Both the position numbers and the translations under genes were made by a program. Below, in pieces: positions 1 through 8,102 of a stretch of 64,000 nt of DNA. Each line of letters opens with the position of its first letter. Positions within the stretch are counted from its first letter, which is position 1. Below the pieces are notes generated by a model. That model made no database searches and had not been told where the DNA came from. It saw nothing but the letters and a program-made list of their open reading frames with translations. Origin of the DNA: Bacillota bacterium (lineage in GTDB: Bacteria > Bacillota > Clostridia > Christensenellales > Aristaeellaceae); NCBI GenBank assembly GCA_023421395.1, contig JAEZTL010000008.1:20552-84551 (forward strand). The letters run 5' to 3'.

Positions 1-333
1 GAAGAACGAAGGCGTCAGAACAAACACCGCGTCGGCCCCCTCGTCCCGGCAGCGCCGGATCCATGCCAGCGTGGCGTGGGCGGATTCCCGGCCGGCACCG
101 GCGAACAGCGGAATCCCCGGGGACATGTGCCGCCGGACGGTGCGAAGGACCGCCGCCGCTTCGTCGTCCCCGAGGCTTCGGAATTCGCCGTTGCTGCCCA
201 GCGGCATGAGCCCGGCGACGCCGGATTCACAGAGTCGGCGCGTATTTTCGGCCAGCGCCGAGAAATCCACCGACTCGTCCTGCGGTGAAAACGGGGTGAT
301 CATCGGCACATAAATTCCGCCCGGAATGTTCAT
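1..333 (-). CDS. DapA-type aldolase (DHDPS/NAL superfamily), 3' part beyond window edge
   Basis: Only the first 111 codons are present; the gene runs off the left edge. The N terminus has the look of the dihydrodipicolinate synthase / N-acetylneuraminate lyase / keto-deoxy-sugar-acid aldolase superfamily: GGIYVPMITPF at residues 5-15 and a GLMPLGSNGEF stretch at 41-51, matching the family GxxGE substrate loop. The catalytic Tyr and Lys lie outside the window, so the substrate cannot be judged. Its ATG overlaps the stop of the upstream FGGY kinase by 4 bp (ATGA), which implies translational coupling. In this sugar-acid operon a 2-keto-3-deoxy-sugar-acid aldolase is a plausible role, by inference from context only. 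Confidence 0.8.
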   Translation of the reverse strand, partial: MNIPGGIYVPMITPFSPQDESVDFSALAENTRRLCESGVAGLMPLGSNGEFRSLGDDEAAAVLRTVRRHMSPGIPLFAGAGRESAHATLAWIRRCRDEGADAVFVLTPSFF

Positions 334-1664
334 CCGCGATCCCTTCTTCCCTCGAGACTCGAAAGGGCGAGGCGCATGTTGCCCATGAGCGGGCTGCCCT
401 CGACGCGTTCGAACGCACATCCCTTGAACACTCCGCGCTTGAATTCCAGGTACTCCTCCATCTGCGCCAGGTTGCCGGTGATCTTCATCGGCTGGCGCAC
501 CGGAATGCCCTTGGCCTCGAGGAGCGCCAGCGCGTCGGTCAGCGGCGTCTGGATTCCCGCTACAAGGGCCATCAGGAGATCGTCCCGGGTGGTGCCCAGC
601 GTGAGCCCGGTAAACGCGCCCCGCTTTTTCGCCATGCTGTGCCGGTCGCCCGCCAGGTACGGCCTGAAGCGCACGTTCCCCGGCACATGGCAGCCAAACA
701 GCTTTTCGGGCAGGAACCGGTTGTAGAAGGTTTCCTCGGACAAGTCCGCGCAGAGCGTCTTGCGGAACCATTCGATGGCGAAACCGCCGATGCCGATGGC
801 GAACACCTGCCACAGCCCGGGCGCGGCCGCCCGGCGCACGTAGTACTTTTCGTGGGGCTCGGGGTTTGCACACAATACCGACAGCATTTCGCTGCTCCCG
901 GAGGTCATCAGCGCATCGCCGGGGGCCGCGTTTCCCGCGCCCGCCTGCGCGGCCGACACATCCTGCGTGCCCATGAAGACCGGAATGCCGCTTCGCGCCC
1001 CCATGAGGCGCGCGGCCTCCTTCGAAAGGGCGGCGGGCGCGTCCCACGGCTCGCGGATCGGGGGGAGCATGTCCGGCGGGATGCCCAGCGCGCTCAGAAT
1101 CTCCCCCGACCAGCCGCCCGAAAAGGTGTTGAAAAGGCCGGTCATCGACGCGTTGACGCCGTCCATCCCCCATTGCCCGGTGAGCCGCCGGAAAAGAAGC
1201 GTCGTGAAGTGCCCGGCCTTGAACGCACCCCGGAACAGCGCCTCCCGATGCAGCTTAAGCCATAAAAGCGACGTGGCGGAAACGCCGCCCGCGTAGGGCA
1301 GCACGCCGGTTCTCGCAAGGTACGCCTCCGGCGGGATCAGCGATTGGATGCGCCGGGATTCCGCCCGGCTTCGCCGGTCCATGTGGGTGAAGACCGGGCT
1401 GACCGCGCGGCCCTCCCCGTCCATCAGCGTAAGCGACGGCGCGAAGGCGTCGAACGCGACGCCTTCGATCTCCGGATGCGCGTGGAAGGCCTCCCGCGCG
1501 GCGCTGATGAACGCGCCGTACACCTCGTCGGCGTTCAGCTCCACCCGGTCGCCGGAGACCTTCAGGTCGTAGGTGCGCCAGAAGGTGCCAAGGGTGCGGC
1601 CGCTCTCGTCCATGACGGCCGCCTTGAGGGACGACGTGCCGATGTCGGCGGAGAATAGCAGCAT
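330..1664 (-). CDS. FGGY-family carbohydrate kinase
   Basis: 444-residue sugar kinase of the FGGY/xylulokinase type. The ATP-binding phosphate-1 motif DIGTSSLKA is at residues 7-15. An MGTQD stretch near the middle fits the catalytic Asp region (GxxD before an AGAG loop), and the C-terminal ATPase half carries GLTLGTTR. I start at the ATG at 1664 because it has GGGAGG just upstream and MLLFSADIG is the normal N terminus; an upstream in-frame ATG at 1736 would add 24 low-complexity residues and read through the intercistronic hairpin. At 444 residues it is somewhat shorter than typical xylulokinases (about 490-510). It would phosphorylate the imported or processed sugar; the substrate cannot be read from sequence. 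Confidence 0.85.
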   Translation of the reverse strand: MLLFSADIGTSSLKAAVMDESGRTLGTFWRTYDLKVSGDRVELNADEVYGAFISAAREAFHAHPEIEGVAFDAFAPSLTLMDGEGRAVSPVFTHMDRRSRAESRRIQSLIPPEAYLARTGVLPYAGGVSATSLLWLKLHREALFRGAFKAGHFTTLLFRRLTGQWGMDGVNASMTGLFNTFSGGWSGEILSALGIPPDMLPPIREPWDAPAALSKEAARLMGARSGIPVFMGTQDVSAAQAGAGNAAPGDALMTSGSSEMLSVLCANPEPHEKYYVRRAAAPGLWQVFAIGIGGFAIEWFRKTLCADLSEETFYNRFLPEKLFGCHVPGNVRFRPYLAGDRHSMAKKRGAFTGLTLGTTRDDLLMALVAGIQTPLTDALALLEAKGIPVRQPMKITGNLAQMEEYLEFKRGVFKGCAFERVEGSPLMGNMRLALSSLEGRRDRG

Positions 1665-1689
1665 AGTGCCTCCCGTTTCAAATGGACTG

Positions 1690-1723
1690 CCGGAACCGGA
1701 ACCGCGAGCGGTTCCGGTTCCGG
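1690..1723 (-). repeat. Intercistronic hairpin after binding-protein gene (copy 1 of 4)
   Basis: Perfect 15-bp inverted repeat (arms 1690-1704 and 1709-1723, 4-nt loop) between the stop of the binding-protein gene and the kinase start. There is no T run on either side, so it is not a classic terminator. A stem this strong downstream of a binding-protein gene usually protects the upstream mRNA from 3' exonucleases or causes partial termination. The same layout recurs at 14240, 19836 and 38081. Confidence 0.75.
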
Positions 1724-1744
1724 GCGTCGCTGTCAAAGGGATGA

Positions 1745-3028
1745 TCAGCCGTTATACTGGGCTTCCAGCTCCTGGGTGCGCTTGGTCACGGTGGCCATCG
1801 CGTCGTCCAGCGAGGTACCGCTGAGCATCGTGGTGTAGGCTTCGCCGATGATGTCCAGCAGTTCGCCGTTGCCGCCGAAGAGCTGCGGCGGGTAGGAATA
1901 CTGCGCGGCGTCCATGAAGCCCTGATACATCGGGTCGTCAAAGGCCGGATCGTCGGCCAGCGCCTGCACCACCGGGAAGCGGCCGGAGTTGAGCGCGAAG
2001 TTCACCGCGACCTCCTGGCTGGTGATGAACATCAAAAAGTCCGCGAAGACCTCGGGATTCTTGCATGCGGTGGTGATGGCGATGCCGCTGGTCTGCAGCT
2101 GGCATACGTGGCGCTCGCCCTTGGGGATCGGCAGGCTGCCCAGCTTGCCCTTGAGGTTCGGGTTGTCCGACAGGATCGCGCCCAGCGCGTTCGAGCCGGT
2201 GATCATCAGGCCCGTCTTCTCCTGGGCGAAGTAGGCGGCGGCTTCGGGGTAGCCGGTCTCGGTCAGCCCGGGAGGCACCGCGTCTTCCACCAGCGCCAGG
2301 TCCACGAAGTACTTGAGGGACTCGGCGAAGCGGGGATCGGTCAGGCCCAGCGCCCACTTTCCGTCAGTCTGGACGGCCTCGTCCACGCCGAAGGAGCGGG
2401 AGATGGTGACGAAGCGGTTTTCGCCGGAACCGTTGCGGGTGCTGACCATGCTGAAACCCCACTGGTCCTTGCGGCCGTCGCCGTTGAGGTCCTTGGAGAA
2501 GGCCTTGGCGGCCTTGGTGAAGTCGTCCCAGGTTTCGATGGTCGTCATGCCTGCTTCCTCAAGCCAGTCGGTGCGGTACACCAGGCCCTGCGGGATGTAG
2601 TGCCAGGGCACGAACATCAGCTGGCCCTGCATCGTCGCGTCGGAGACGCAGCCCGGAATCAGCGAAGCCAGCCAGTCCTTGTCCAGGTAGGGCGTGGGAT
2701 CGAGGATAATACCCATTTCCTTGGCCGGGCCCATGAACTCCGTGGGCATGAAAAAGCCGTCGGGCAGATCGTTGCTGGCGGCCAGCGCGGTGATCTTCTT
2801 GGCCATTTCGTTGACGGGAACGCCGATCTGGGTGATTTTTACGTTGGGGTGGAGTTCCATGTACTTCTGAGCCATGGCCTCGACGAGGGGGGCTTCCTTC
2901 TCCGTCAGAAGCGTATCAAAGTAGGTGATCTCGATGGTCTCCTCCGCCGCCGCCGGCAGCGCGACCATTAGGTTCATGATCATGGCCAGGCAAACCAGCA
3001 TCAACGCGACGAGCCTTCCGTTTCTCAT
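1745..3028 (-). CDS. CUT1 sugar ABC transporter substrate-binding protein
   Basis: 427-residue extracytoplasmic solute-binding protein (family 1, MalE-like). It has a signal peptide with a long hydrophobic core ending ALPAAAEE, a signal-peptidase-I type site, and no lipobox cysteine, which is unusual for a Gram-positive-type importer. The mature part starts with the usual beta-strand ITYFDTLLTEKE, then a helix containing YMELHPNVKI. AGGAGGG lies just before the ATG. It is followed by a strong hairpin and preceded 20 bp away by the MalG-like permease. No ATPase gene is present in the operon, as is common for CUT1 systems that share one MsmX-type ATPase. Confidence 0.92.
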   Translation of the reverse strand: MRNGRLVALMLVCLAMIMNLMVALPAAAEETIEITYFDTLLTEKEAPLVEAMAQKYMELHPNVKITQIGVPVNEMAKKITALAASNDLPDGFFMPTEFMGPAKEMGIILDPTPYLDKDWLASLIPGCVSDATMQGQLMFVPWHYIPQGLVYRTDWLEEAGMTTIETWDDFTKAAKAFSKDLNGDGRKDQWGFSMVSTRNGSGENRFVTISRSFGVDEAVQTDGKWALGLTDPRFAESLKYFVDLALVEDAVPPGLTETGYPEAAAYFAQEKTGLMITGSNALGAILSDNPNLKGKLGSLPIPKGERHVCQLQTSGIAITTACKNPEVFADFLMFITSQEVAVNFALNSGRFPVVQALADDPAFDDPMYQGFMDAAQYSYPPQLFGGNGELLDIIGEAYTTMLSGTSLDDAMATVTKRTQELEAQYNG

Positions 3029-3048
3029 GGTATCCCTCCTGATGATTG

Positions 3049-3897
3049 TTATTGCTTAACTGCGCCAGCAGTCAAACTACTGATGAAGCTGCGCTGCAGG
3101 AATACGAACAGCAGCACCAGCGGAACACTGGAGATCAGCGACGCGGCCATCATGTCGTTCCAAAGGATCTTGTAAAACCCGTTGAGCTCCGCGATGCCGA
3201 TGGGCACGGTCTTGAGGGAGGGCGAGTTGATCAGCACCTGCGCGAACATGTACTCGTTCCAGCCGGTGATGAACGAATAGATGGCCGTGGCGGCGATGCC
3301 CGGCAGCGTCAGCGGCAGGATGATCACCCAGAACGCCCGGAAGCGGGAGCAGCCGTCGATGATGGCGGCCTCGTCCAGTTCCAGCGGAATCGTGCGGAAA
3401 AAACCGGTCATCATCCAGGAGCAGAAGGGGATCGTGAAGGAGACGTACACCAGAATCATGCCGATGTAGGTATCCTTGATCCCATAGGTGGCCAGCACCT
3501 TATAGTAGGGGATCAGCAGCATGATCGAGGGGAACATCTGCGTCATCAGCGTGAAGGTCATGAACGCCTGCCGCCCCCGGAACTGGAAGCGCGATACGCC
3601 GTAGCCCGCGAAGCAGGACGCAGTCGTCGCCAGCAGCATGGAGCCCAGCACGATGATCAGGCTGTTTTTGAAGTAGGTGAGGAACGGGTACTCGCTCCAC
3701 AGCCGGAAATAGGAGCCGAGCGTCGGCTGCCCGGGGATCCAGTTGGGGGGGATCAGGATGGTTTCGCTCTCGGTTTTGAACGAGGTGGACACCATCCAGA
3801 GAATCGGGATCAGCACCATCAGGGAGAAAAAAACCAGAATCAGATAGGAGCCCGCCGCGCCGGATGCGCGCCTGAGAGGGATGCGCTTACGCTTCAT
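3049..3897 (-). CDS. CUT1 ABC transporter permease, MalG-like
   Basis: 282-residue inner-membrane permease with about six hydrophobic segments. The cytoplasmic EAA loop that contacts the ATPase is visible as ELDEAAIIDGCSRFRAFW about 80 residues before the C terminus. Start at 3897 is chosen because AGGAGGG sits 9 nt upstream and MKRKRIPL is a normal MalG N terminus; an in-frame start at 3924 would lie deeper inside the preceding gene. It overlaps the stop of the MalF-like gene by about 11 bp, so the two are translationally coupled. It pairs with the 3887-4801 product as the membrane channel. Confidence 0.92.
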   Translation of the reverse strand: MKRKRIPLRRASGAAGSYLILVFFSLMVLIPILWMVSTSFKTESETILIPPNWIPGQPTLGSYFRLWSEYPFLTYFKNSLIIVLGSMLLATTASCFAGYGVSRFQFRGRQAFMTFTLMTQMFPSIMLLIPYYKVLATYGIKDTYIGMILVYVSFTIPFCSWMMTGFFRTIPLELDEAAIIDGCSRFRAFWVIILPLTLPGIAATAIYSFITGWNEYMFAQVLINSPSLKTVPIGIAELNGFYKILWNDMMAASLISSVPLVLLFVFLQRSFISSLTAGAVKQ

Positions 3898-4801
3898 GGT
3901 CAAACACCCTCCTGTACGCGACACTGATCAGGTAGCAGATAAAGAAGATGATCACCGACATCGCGGCCGCCTTGCCGAAGTTGAAGAAGTCGAAGGCCTC
4001 CTTGTAGACGCTGATGCTGATCACCCCGGTGGCGTCGCCCGGCCCGCCCTGGGTCAGAAGCCATACGATGGTGTAGTGCTTGAACCACCACACGGTGTCC
4101 AGCACCAGCGTGGTCAGAAGCACCGGGCGGATGGACGGCAGCGTCACATGAAAGAGCGCCTGGGCCTTTGAGGCGCCGTCGATTTCCGCCGCTTCGTAAA
4201 GGTCCCGGGGAATGCTCTGCAGCCCCGCCAGCACGTTGATCATCACGAAGGGGAAGCCCTTCCAGATGCAGACCAGACATACCACCCAGAACGCGAACTT
4301 CGCGCTGCCCAGCCAGGACACATTGGTGTCGATGGCGCCCAGTCGGAACAGAAAGTCGTTCCAGATGCCGTAGAGCGGGTTCAGGATCCACTTGAACAAA
4401 AGCGCGATCACGACTTCCGGGAAGAGCCACGGCAGCGTCAGGATGGTGCGGAAGACCGTGACGCCGGGGCGCTTTTTGTTGAGCACCAGCGCCAGCATGC
4501 CGCCGATCAGGAAGTGCGCCGCCACCACGATGAAGGAGAACATCAGCGTCAGGCCGATCCTGCCCGCGAATTCGCCGTCCTTGAACAGCGACAGGTAGTT
4601 CTTCAGGCCCAGGAACGTCCACTTATTGGCCAGATTCGTCTGGAAAAAGCTGATGTAGACGCCGTAGAGCAGCGGATAGACCACCAGCGCGATCAGCGCC
4701 ACCAGCGCCGGGAGGATAAAAATGTAGCCCATGAGCGCGCCGGGGGAGAGGTCGCCGACCTTGAAGGGCTTGCGCGCCCGCCTTGCCGCAGGATTGTGCA
4801 T
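3887..4801 (-). CDS. CUT1 ABC transporter permease, MalF-like
   Basis: 304-residue permease with a basic cytoplasmic N terminus followed by six predicted membrane spans, first span near residues 25-47. The EAA loop reads DLYEAAEIDGASKAQALF, the standard ATPase-docking sequence. Without the large periplasmic insertion of E. coli MalF it resembles the sugar permeases of Gram-positive CUT1 importers. It lies between the dehydratase gene (51 bp upstream, a gap that contains a small 7-bp GC hairpin at 4829-4844) and its partner permease. Confidence 0.92.
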   Translation of the reverse strand: MHNPAARRARKPFKVGDLSPGALMGYIFILPALVALIALVVYPLLYGVYISFFQTNLANKWTFLGLKNYLSLFKDGEFAGRIGLTLMFSFIVVAAHFLIGGMLALVLNKKRPGVTVFRTILTLPWLFPEVVIALLFKWILNPLYGIWNDFLFRLGAIDTNVSWLGSAKFAFWVVCLVCIWKGFPFVMINVLAGLQSIPRDLYEAAEIDGASKAQALFHVTLPSIRPVLLTTLVLDTVWWFKHYTIVWLLTQGGPGDATGVISISVYKEAFDFFNFGKAAAMSVIIFFICYLISVAYRRVFDHEA

Positions 4802-4853
4802 TTCGATCAGCCTCCGCTGCAGAGTTCGCGCCCGCTTGCGGGCGGGGGTGGCG

Positions 4854-6065
4854 TCACCACTCGGTCACGGTGCCGTCCTCCAGCCGCCAGACCGGCTGAA
4901 TCCACCGGGGCATGTCCGTCCGGACGGCGTCCAGACGCATCCGCTCTTCGTCCACCTCGACGCCCAGGCCCGGGCGCTTCGGGAGCAGGACGAAGCCGTC
5001 CTCGAATTCGAACAGGCCCCGGGCGTTCAAAATGTAGGGATCCGAGGTCATGTAGAATTTGCCGTCGCCCACCTGCGTCTTGTCCTCGATCTCAAAATCG
5101 CCGCCGTTCACGGCGTTGTGCACGCCGATGATCTGCTCCTGCACGAAGGCGTTGGGGGTGGCCACGTCCAGGTGCAGGCACGCGGAGAAGGCGATGGCCC
5201 CCAGCGGGCAGTGAGGCGCCACGGCGATGTCGTAGGCCTCGGCCATCGCGGCGATCTTGCGGACCTCCCACAGGCCGCCTGCGTGGGAGAGGTCGGGCTG
5301 GATGATGTCCACCGCGCCGGTCTTGAAGATCTTTTTAAAGTCCCAGCGGGTGTAGAGCCGCTCGCCGGTGGCGATGGGGATGTTGGCCACGCGGTGCAGA
5401 TCGATCAGGTCCTCCTCGTTCCAGGGCAGTACCGGTTCCTCCACGAACAGCACGCGGTAGGGCTCGATCTCCTTCATCAGCTGCGCGGCCATCGTCTTGT
5501 GCACACGGCCGTGGAAGTCCACGCCTACCTCCAGCTGGTCGCCCACCGCGTCGCGGATGCCGCCCAGCATGTTCGCGGCCTGCTCGATGGCGCCGTGGCC
5601 GCCGATCCACTCCATACCCTCGGTAATGCATACCTTGATGTACTTGTAGCCCTGCTTCAGCCGGATCAGCGCGTTTTTGCCCAGTTCCTCGGGCGTCTCG
5701 CCGTGGACCCACGCGTAGACGCGCTGTTTTGCTTTGGCTGCGCCGCCAATGAGCTGGTAGGCCGGCATGTTGTGGCGCTTTCCCTTGATGTCCCACAGCG
5801 CCTGCTCGACGCCGGAGATCGCGCTCATCAGAACCGGCCCGCCCTTATAGAAGTTGCCGCGGTAGAGCAGGTTGAAGATGTCCTCGATGTTCTCCGGGTT
5901 CTGGCCGATCAGGCTGTCCCGCAGTTCCGTGACCGCCGCGGCGGTGGCGCGGGCGCGGCCCTCGACCACCGGTTCGCCCCAGCCGGTCAGGCCGTCGTCG
6001 GTGGTGATTTTTACGTAGTTGGTCTTGGGGAACACCGGAAAGACTTCCACGCGCTCAATTTTCAT
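4854..6065 (-). CDS. Galactonate-dehydratase-like enolase-superfamily enzyme
   Basis: 403-residue member of the mandelate racemase / muconate lactonizing group, close in sequence to E. coli D-galactonate dehydratase along the full length. The catalytic set is in place with the same numbering as that enzyme: metal ligands D183, E209 and E235, the acid-side H185 in the GVDFHGR segment and the base H285 in APHCPLG. The N-terminal capping domain has GWGEPVVEGRA at 28-38. Expected reaction: dehydration of an aldonic acid to the 2-keto-3-deoxy acid. Substrate stereochemistry (galactonate or a relative) is inferred. The neighbouring DapA-type aldolase and FGGY kinase fit a DeLey-Doudoroff-like route. 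Confidence 0.85.
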   Translation of the reverse strand: MKIERVEVFPVFPKTNYVKITTDDGLTGWGEPVVEGRARATAAAVTELRDSLIGQNPENIEDIFNLLYRGNFYKGGPVLMSAISGVEQALWDIKGKRHNMPAYQLIGGAAKAKQRVYAWVHGETPEELGKNALIRLKQGYKYIKVCITEGMEWIGGHGAIEQAANMLGGIRDAVGDQLEVGVDFHGRVHKTMAAQLMKEIEPYRVLFVEEPVLPWNEEDLIDLHRVANIPIATGERLYTRWDFKKIFKTGAVDIIQPDLSHAGGLWEVRKIAAMAEAYDIAVAPHCPLGAIAFSACLHLDVATPNAFVQEQIIGVHNAVNGGDFEIEDKTQVGDGKFYMTSDPYILNARGLFEFEDGFVLLPKRPGLGVEVDEERMRLDAVRTDMPRWIQPVWRLEDGTVTEW

Positions 6066-6094
6066 CGGATACGGCTCCTTCCAAAATTCGGGAT

Positions 6095-7024
6095 TTACGC
6101 GTTTGGGAGGCGGGAGAGCAGCGGATTGGATGCAAAGTACGCCAGCGTAACGCCGCGTTCGCCCAGCATGCGGGGATTTTTGCTGCCCTTCTTGCCCTCG
6201 TCGTGGTAGTCCGACCCGCCGGAGAGGATCTCAAGCCGCGCGCCGTAGGCCGCGCGCACCTGGGTTTCGATCTCCTCCGGGGTCAGCGCCCCGCCGTAGC
6301 TGGTCTTGTCATAGGGGTAGCTGGCCTCGATGCCGTCCAGCCCCGCGGCGATCAGGCGCTCGATGTAGGCCTCCCGGAAGCCGGGGGGAACCTCGTCGCC
6401 CGCGGCGGGGGTGATCAGGAAGGGATGGGCCAGGATCGCGACGCCGCCGGTTTCATGGATGCCCCGGATGATGTCCGAAGGGTCGGGCTTGATGCGCCGG
6501 ACCGCGTAGCGGGGCGTGTTTTTGACCAGCAGCTTGGCGTCGCTCCAGGAGGCGGCGTAACCCTTTCGCGCCATCGCCTCGAAGATCTGCTTGCGCTGAA
6601 CCGCCCGTTCGTCCCGCCGGCCGTCCTCCAGGATGTCCCGAGCCCAGTCTACGGGCATGCCGTCCCCGGTGAGCCGCGCGCACAGCGCCTTGTAGCCATC
6701 GATCTTGCTGACGATGCTCCGCTCGTGCTCCCGCGCGAAGAAGGGCGCGCCGAAATCGCAGCCCAGCGCGACAATATGCACGTCCTCCACGTCGGTGTCA
6801 CAGGAGAATTCAATGCCCCTGAGCACCCGCACGCCGCGGCGAAGGCCGTAGTCTTCCAGGGTTTGCTCCGCGCCTTCCGCGAAAAGCGTCCCGTCGCACA
6901 CGACGTCGTGGTCGGTGATCGCGAGCACCCGGATGCCCAGCGCGCCGGCTTTATCGATCAGTTCGGCGTAGGTGTCGTTCCCATCGGATCGGACGGTGTG
7001 GCTGTGCAGATCGCATTCGTACAT
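6095..7024 (-). CDS. PHP-domain metal-dependent phosphoesterase
   Basis: 309-residue protein built on a polymerase-and-histidinol-phosphatase (PHP) fold. Metal-binding motifs are seen in order: DLHSHTVRSDG at residues 5-15, ITDHD near 37-41, a central GIEFSCD segment, ILAHPFLI near 195-202, and GGSDYHDE near the C terminus. Family members hydrolyse phosphomonoesters or nucleotides, with two or three metal ions. It sits 18 bp after the class II aldolase and 29 bp before the dehydratase, within one operon, so a sugar-phosphate phosphatase is a reasonable guess; the actual substrate is unknown. Confidence 0.85.
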   Translation of the reverse strand: MYECDLHSHTVRSDGNDTYAELIDKAGALGIRVLAITDHDVVCDGTLFAEGAEQTLEDYGLRRGVRVLRGIEFSCDTDVEDVHIVALGCDFGAPFFAREHERSIVSKIDGYKALCARLTGDGMPVDWARDILEDGRRDERAVQRKQIFEAMARKGYAASWSDAKLLVKNTPRYAVRRIKPDPSDIIRGIHETGGVAILAHPFLITPAAGDEVPPGFREAYIERLIAAGLDGIEASYPYDKTSYGGALTPEEIETQVRAAYGARLEILSGGSDYHDEGKKGSKNPRMLGERGVTLAYFASNPLLSRLPNA

Positions 7025-7042
7025 TTTTTCTCCTCCGCTTCG

Positions 7043-7897
7043 TCAGACCCTGCCCGCGGCCGAGAACAGCCGGACAAAGGTCTCGCAGAGTTCGGCGACG
7101 CGCGCGTAGGCGGAGGCGTCCGCCTTCAGCGGGTTGCCGCAGTCCGGGTTCTGCTCGAAGAACGCCCGGAGCGCGCCGAGATAGGCCGCTTTCAGCGCCG
7201 TGGAGATGTTGATCTTGGACGCGCCCAGCGATACGAAGCGGTGGAACGCCTCGTCGGAAAGGCCGGTGCCGCCGTGCACCACCAGCGGCACGTCGACGCT
7301 CCGCCGGATCCGCTCGAACCGGCCGAAGTCCAGCCGGGGTTCGGCCTTGTACAGGCCGTGTGCGGTGCCCACCGCGGGGGCGAAGGCGTCCACGCCCGTC
7401 TCCCGCACGAAGGTGACCGAATCCTCCACGGAGGCCAGGCGCGCGTCTTCTTCGCTCACCGCGATGTGATCCTCCACGCCGCCGATGGCGCCCAGCTCGC
7501 CCTCCACGCTCACGCCCCCGGCCGACGCGTACAGGACGACCTCCCGGGTTTTTCGGATGTTTTCGGCCAGCGGTTCCCGGGAGGCGTCGATCATCACCGA
7601 CGACCAGCCCAGATCCACGCATTTTTTGGCCAGCGCCACGTCGGTGCAGTGATCCAGATGGATCGCCACCGGTACCCCGGCGCGCTCCGCCAGCCCCCGG
7701 AGAAAGCCGATCAGCGATTCCGGGCCGATCTCCTTCACCGTGCCGACCGAGGTCTGAAGGATCACCGGCGCCCTCAGCGCCTCGCTGGTTTTCACGATCG
7801 CCCGGGCCGTCAGCTCGTTGACGATGTTGAACGCAGGCACCGAATACCCCTCGTCCACCGCTTTTTTCAGCATGGATTTCAAATTGACACAGGGCAT
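7043..7897 (-). CDS. Class II (metal-dependent) aldolase, GatY/KbaY type
   Basis: 284-residue class II fructose/tagatose-bisphosphate aldolase. Signature elements: VPAFNI near residue 20, IHLDHC near 79-84 (zinc and catalytic Asp), EGELGAIGG in the middle, AVGTAHGLYK (zinc His) and VVHGGTGLSD (zinc His and phosphate loop). This pattern is closer to tagatose-1,6-bisphosphate aldolases than to glycolytic Fba. It splits a ketose 1,6-bisphosphate or a related 1-phosphate to DHAP and an aldehyde. First gene of the minus-strand operon; the ATG lies about 60 nt from the predicted promoter start, with GAGGGG 11 nt upstream. Confidence 0.85.
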   Translation of the reverse strand: MPCVNLKSMLKKAVDEGYSVPAFNIVNELTARAIVKTSEALRAPVILQTSVGTVKEIGPESLIGFLRGLAERAGVPVAIHLDHCTDVALAKKCVDLGWSSVMIDASREPLAENIRKTREVVLYASAGGVSVEGELGAIGGVEDHIAVSEEDARLASVEDSVTFVRETGVDAFAPAVGTAHGLYKAEPRLDFGRFERIRRSVDVPLVVHGGTGLSDEAFHRFVSLGASKINISTALKAAYLGALRAFFEQNPDCGNPLKADASAYARVAELCETFVRLFSAAGRV

Positions 7898-7917
7898 GTG
7901 CGACCATTCCCCTCATA

Positions 7918-7943
7918 ACAAGTCTAAACATGTAAATACAAGT
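7918..7943. promoter_or_regulatory. Candidate GntR operator in the divergent intergenic region
   Basis: An AT-rich island directly downstream of the minus-strand promoter contains the palindrome TGTAAATACA (7931-7940), the palindrome ACATGT (7928-7933) and two direct copies of ACAAGT at 7918-7923 and 7938-7943, exactly 20 bp apart. The position just after the expected transcription start of the sugar operon fits a repressor site for the divergently encoded GntR/UTRA protein. Assignment is inferred from location and symmetry. Confidence 0.5.
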
Positions 7944-7953
7944 TATGAAAATG

Positions 7954-7982
7954 ATTATATGCGGTATTGGGCATATTGTCAA
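7954..7982 (-). promoter_or_regulatory. Sigma-70-type promoter for the minus-strand sugar operon
   Basis: On the minus strand a consensus TTGACA (7982-7977), a 17-nt spacer and a consensus TATAAT (7959-7954) precede the class II aldolase gene by about 57 nt. Both hexamers are perfect, which suggests a strong promoter that must be held down by a repressor. Confidence 0.85.
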
Positions 7983-8030
7983 GGGGAAGGGGGGCAATGA
8001 TTAGGATTTATTTCGCGGAGGCTTTTCTGG

Positions 8031-8059
8031 TTGACAAACGGATGCCCAGCCCATAAAAT
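8031..8059 (+). promoter_or_regulatory. Sigma-70-type promoter for the GntR gene
   Basis: TTGACA (8031-8036), 17-nt spacer, TAAAAT (8054-8059), 43 nt before the GntR start codon. Confidence 0.75.
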
Positions 8060-8102
8060 GAGGGCATATTCGGCCCGAGGACCGAGGCGCGAGGTGATTG
8101 GG

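Noticed and set aside
1690..1723. Hairpins after binding-protein genes as full terminators
   Set aside because: None of the four has a T tract, and each lies inside an operon whose later genes need the same transcript.
4731..6209. 492-codon plus-strand frame antisense to the dehydratase gene
   Set aside because: The minus-strand dehydratase has a full catalytic set; long antisense frames are expected at this GC content.
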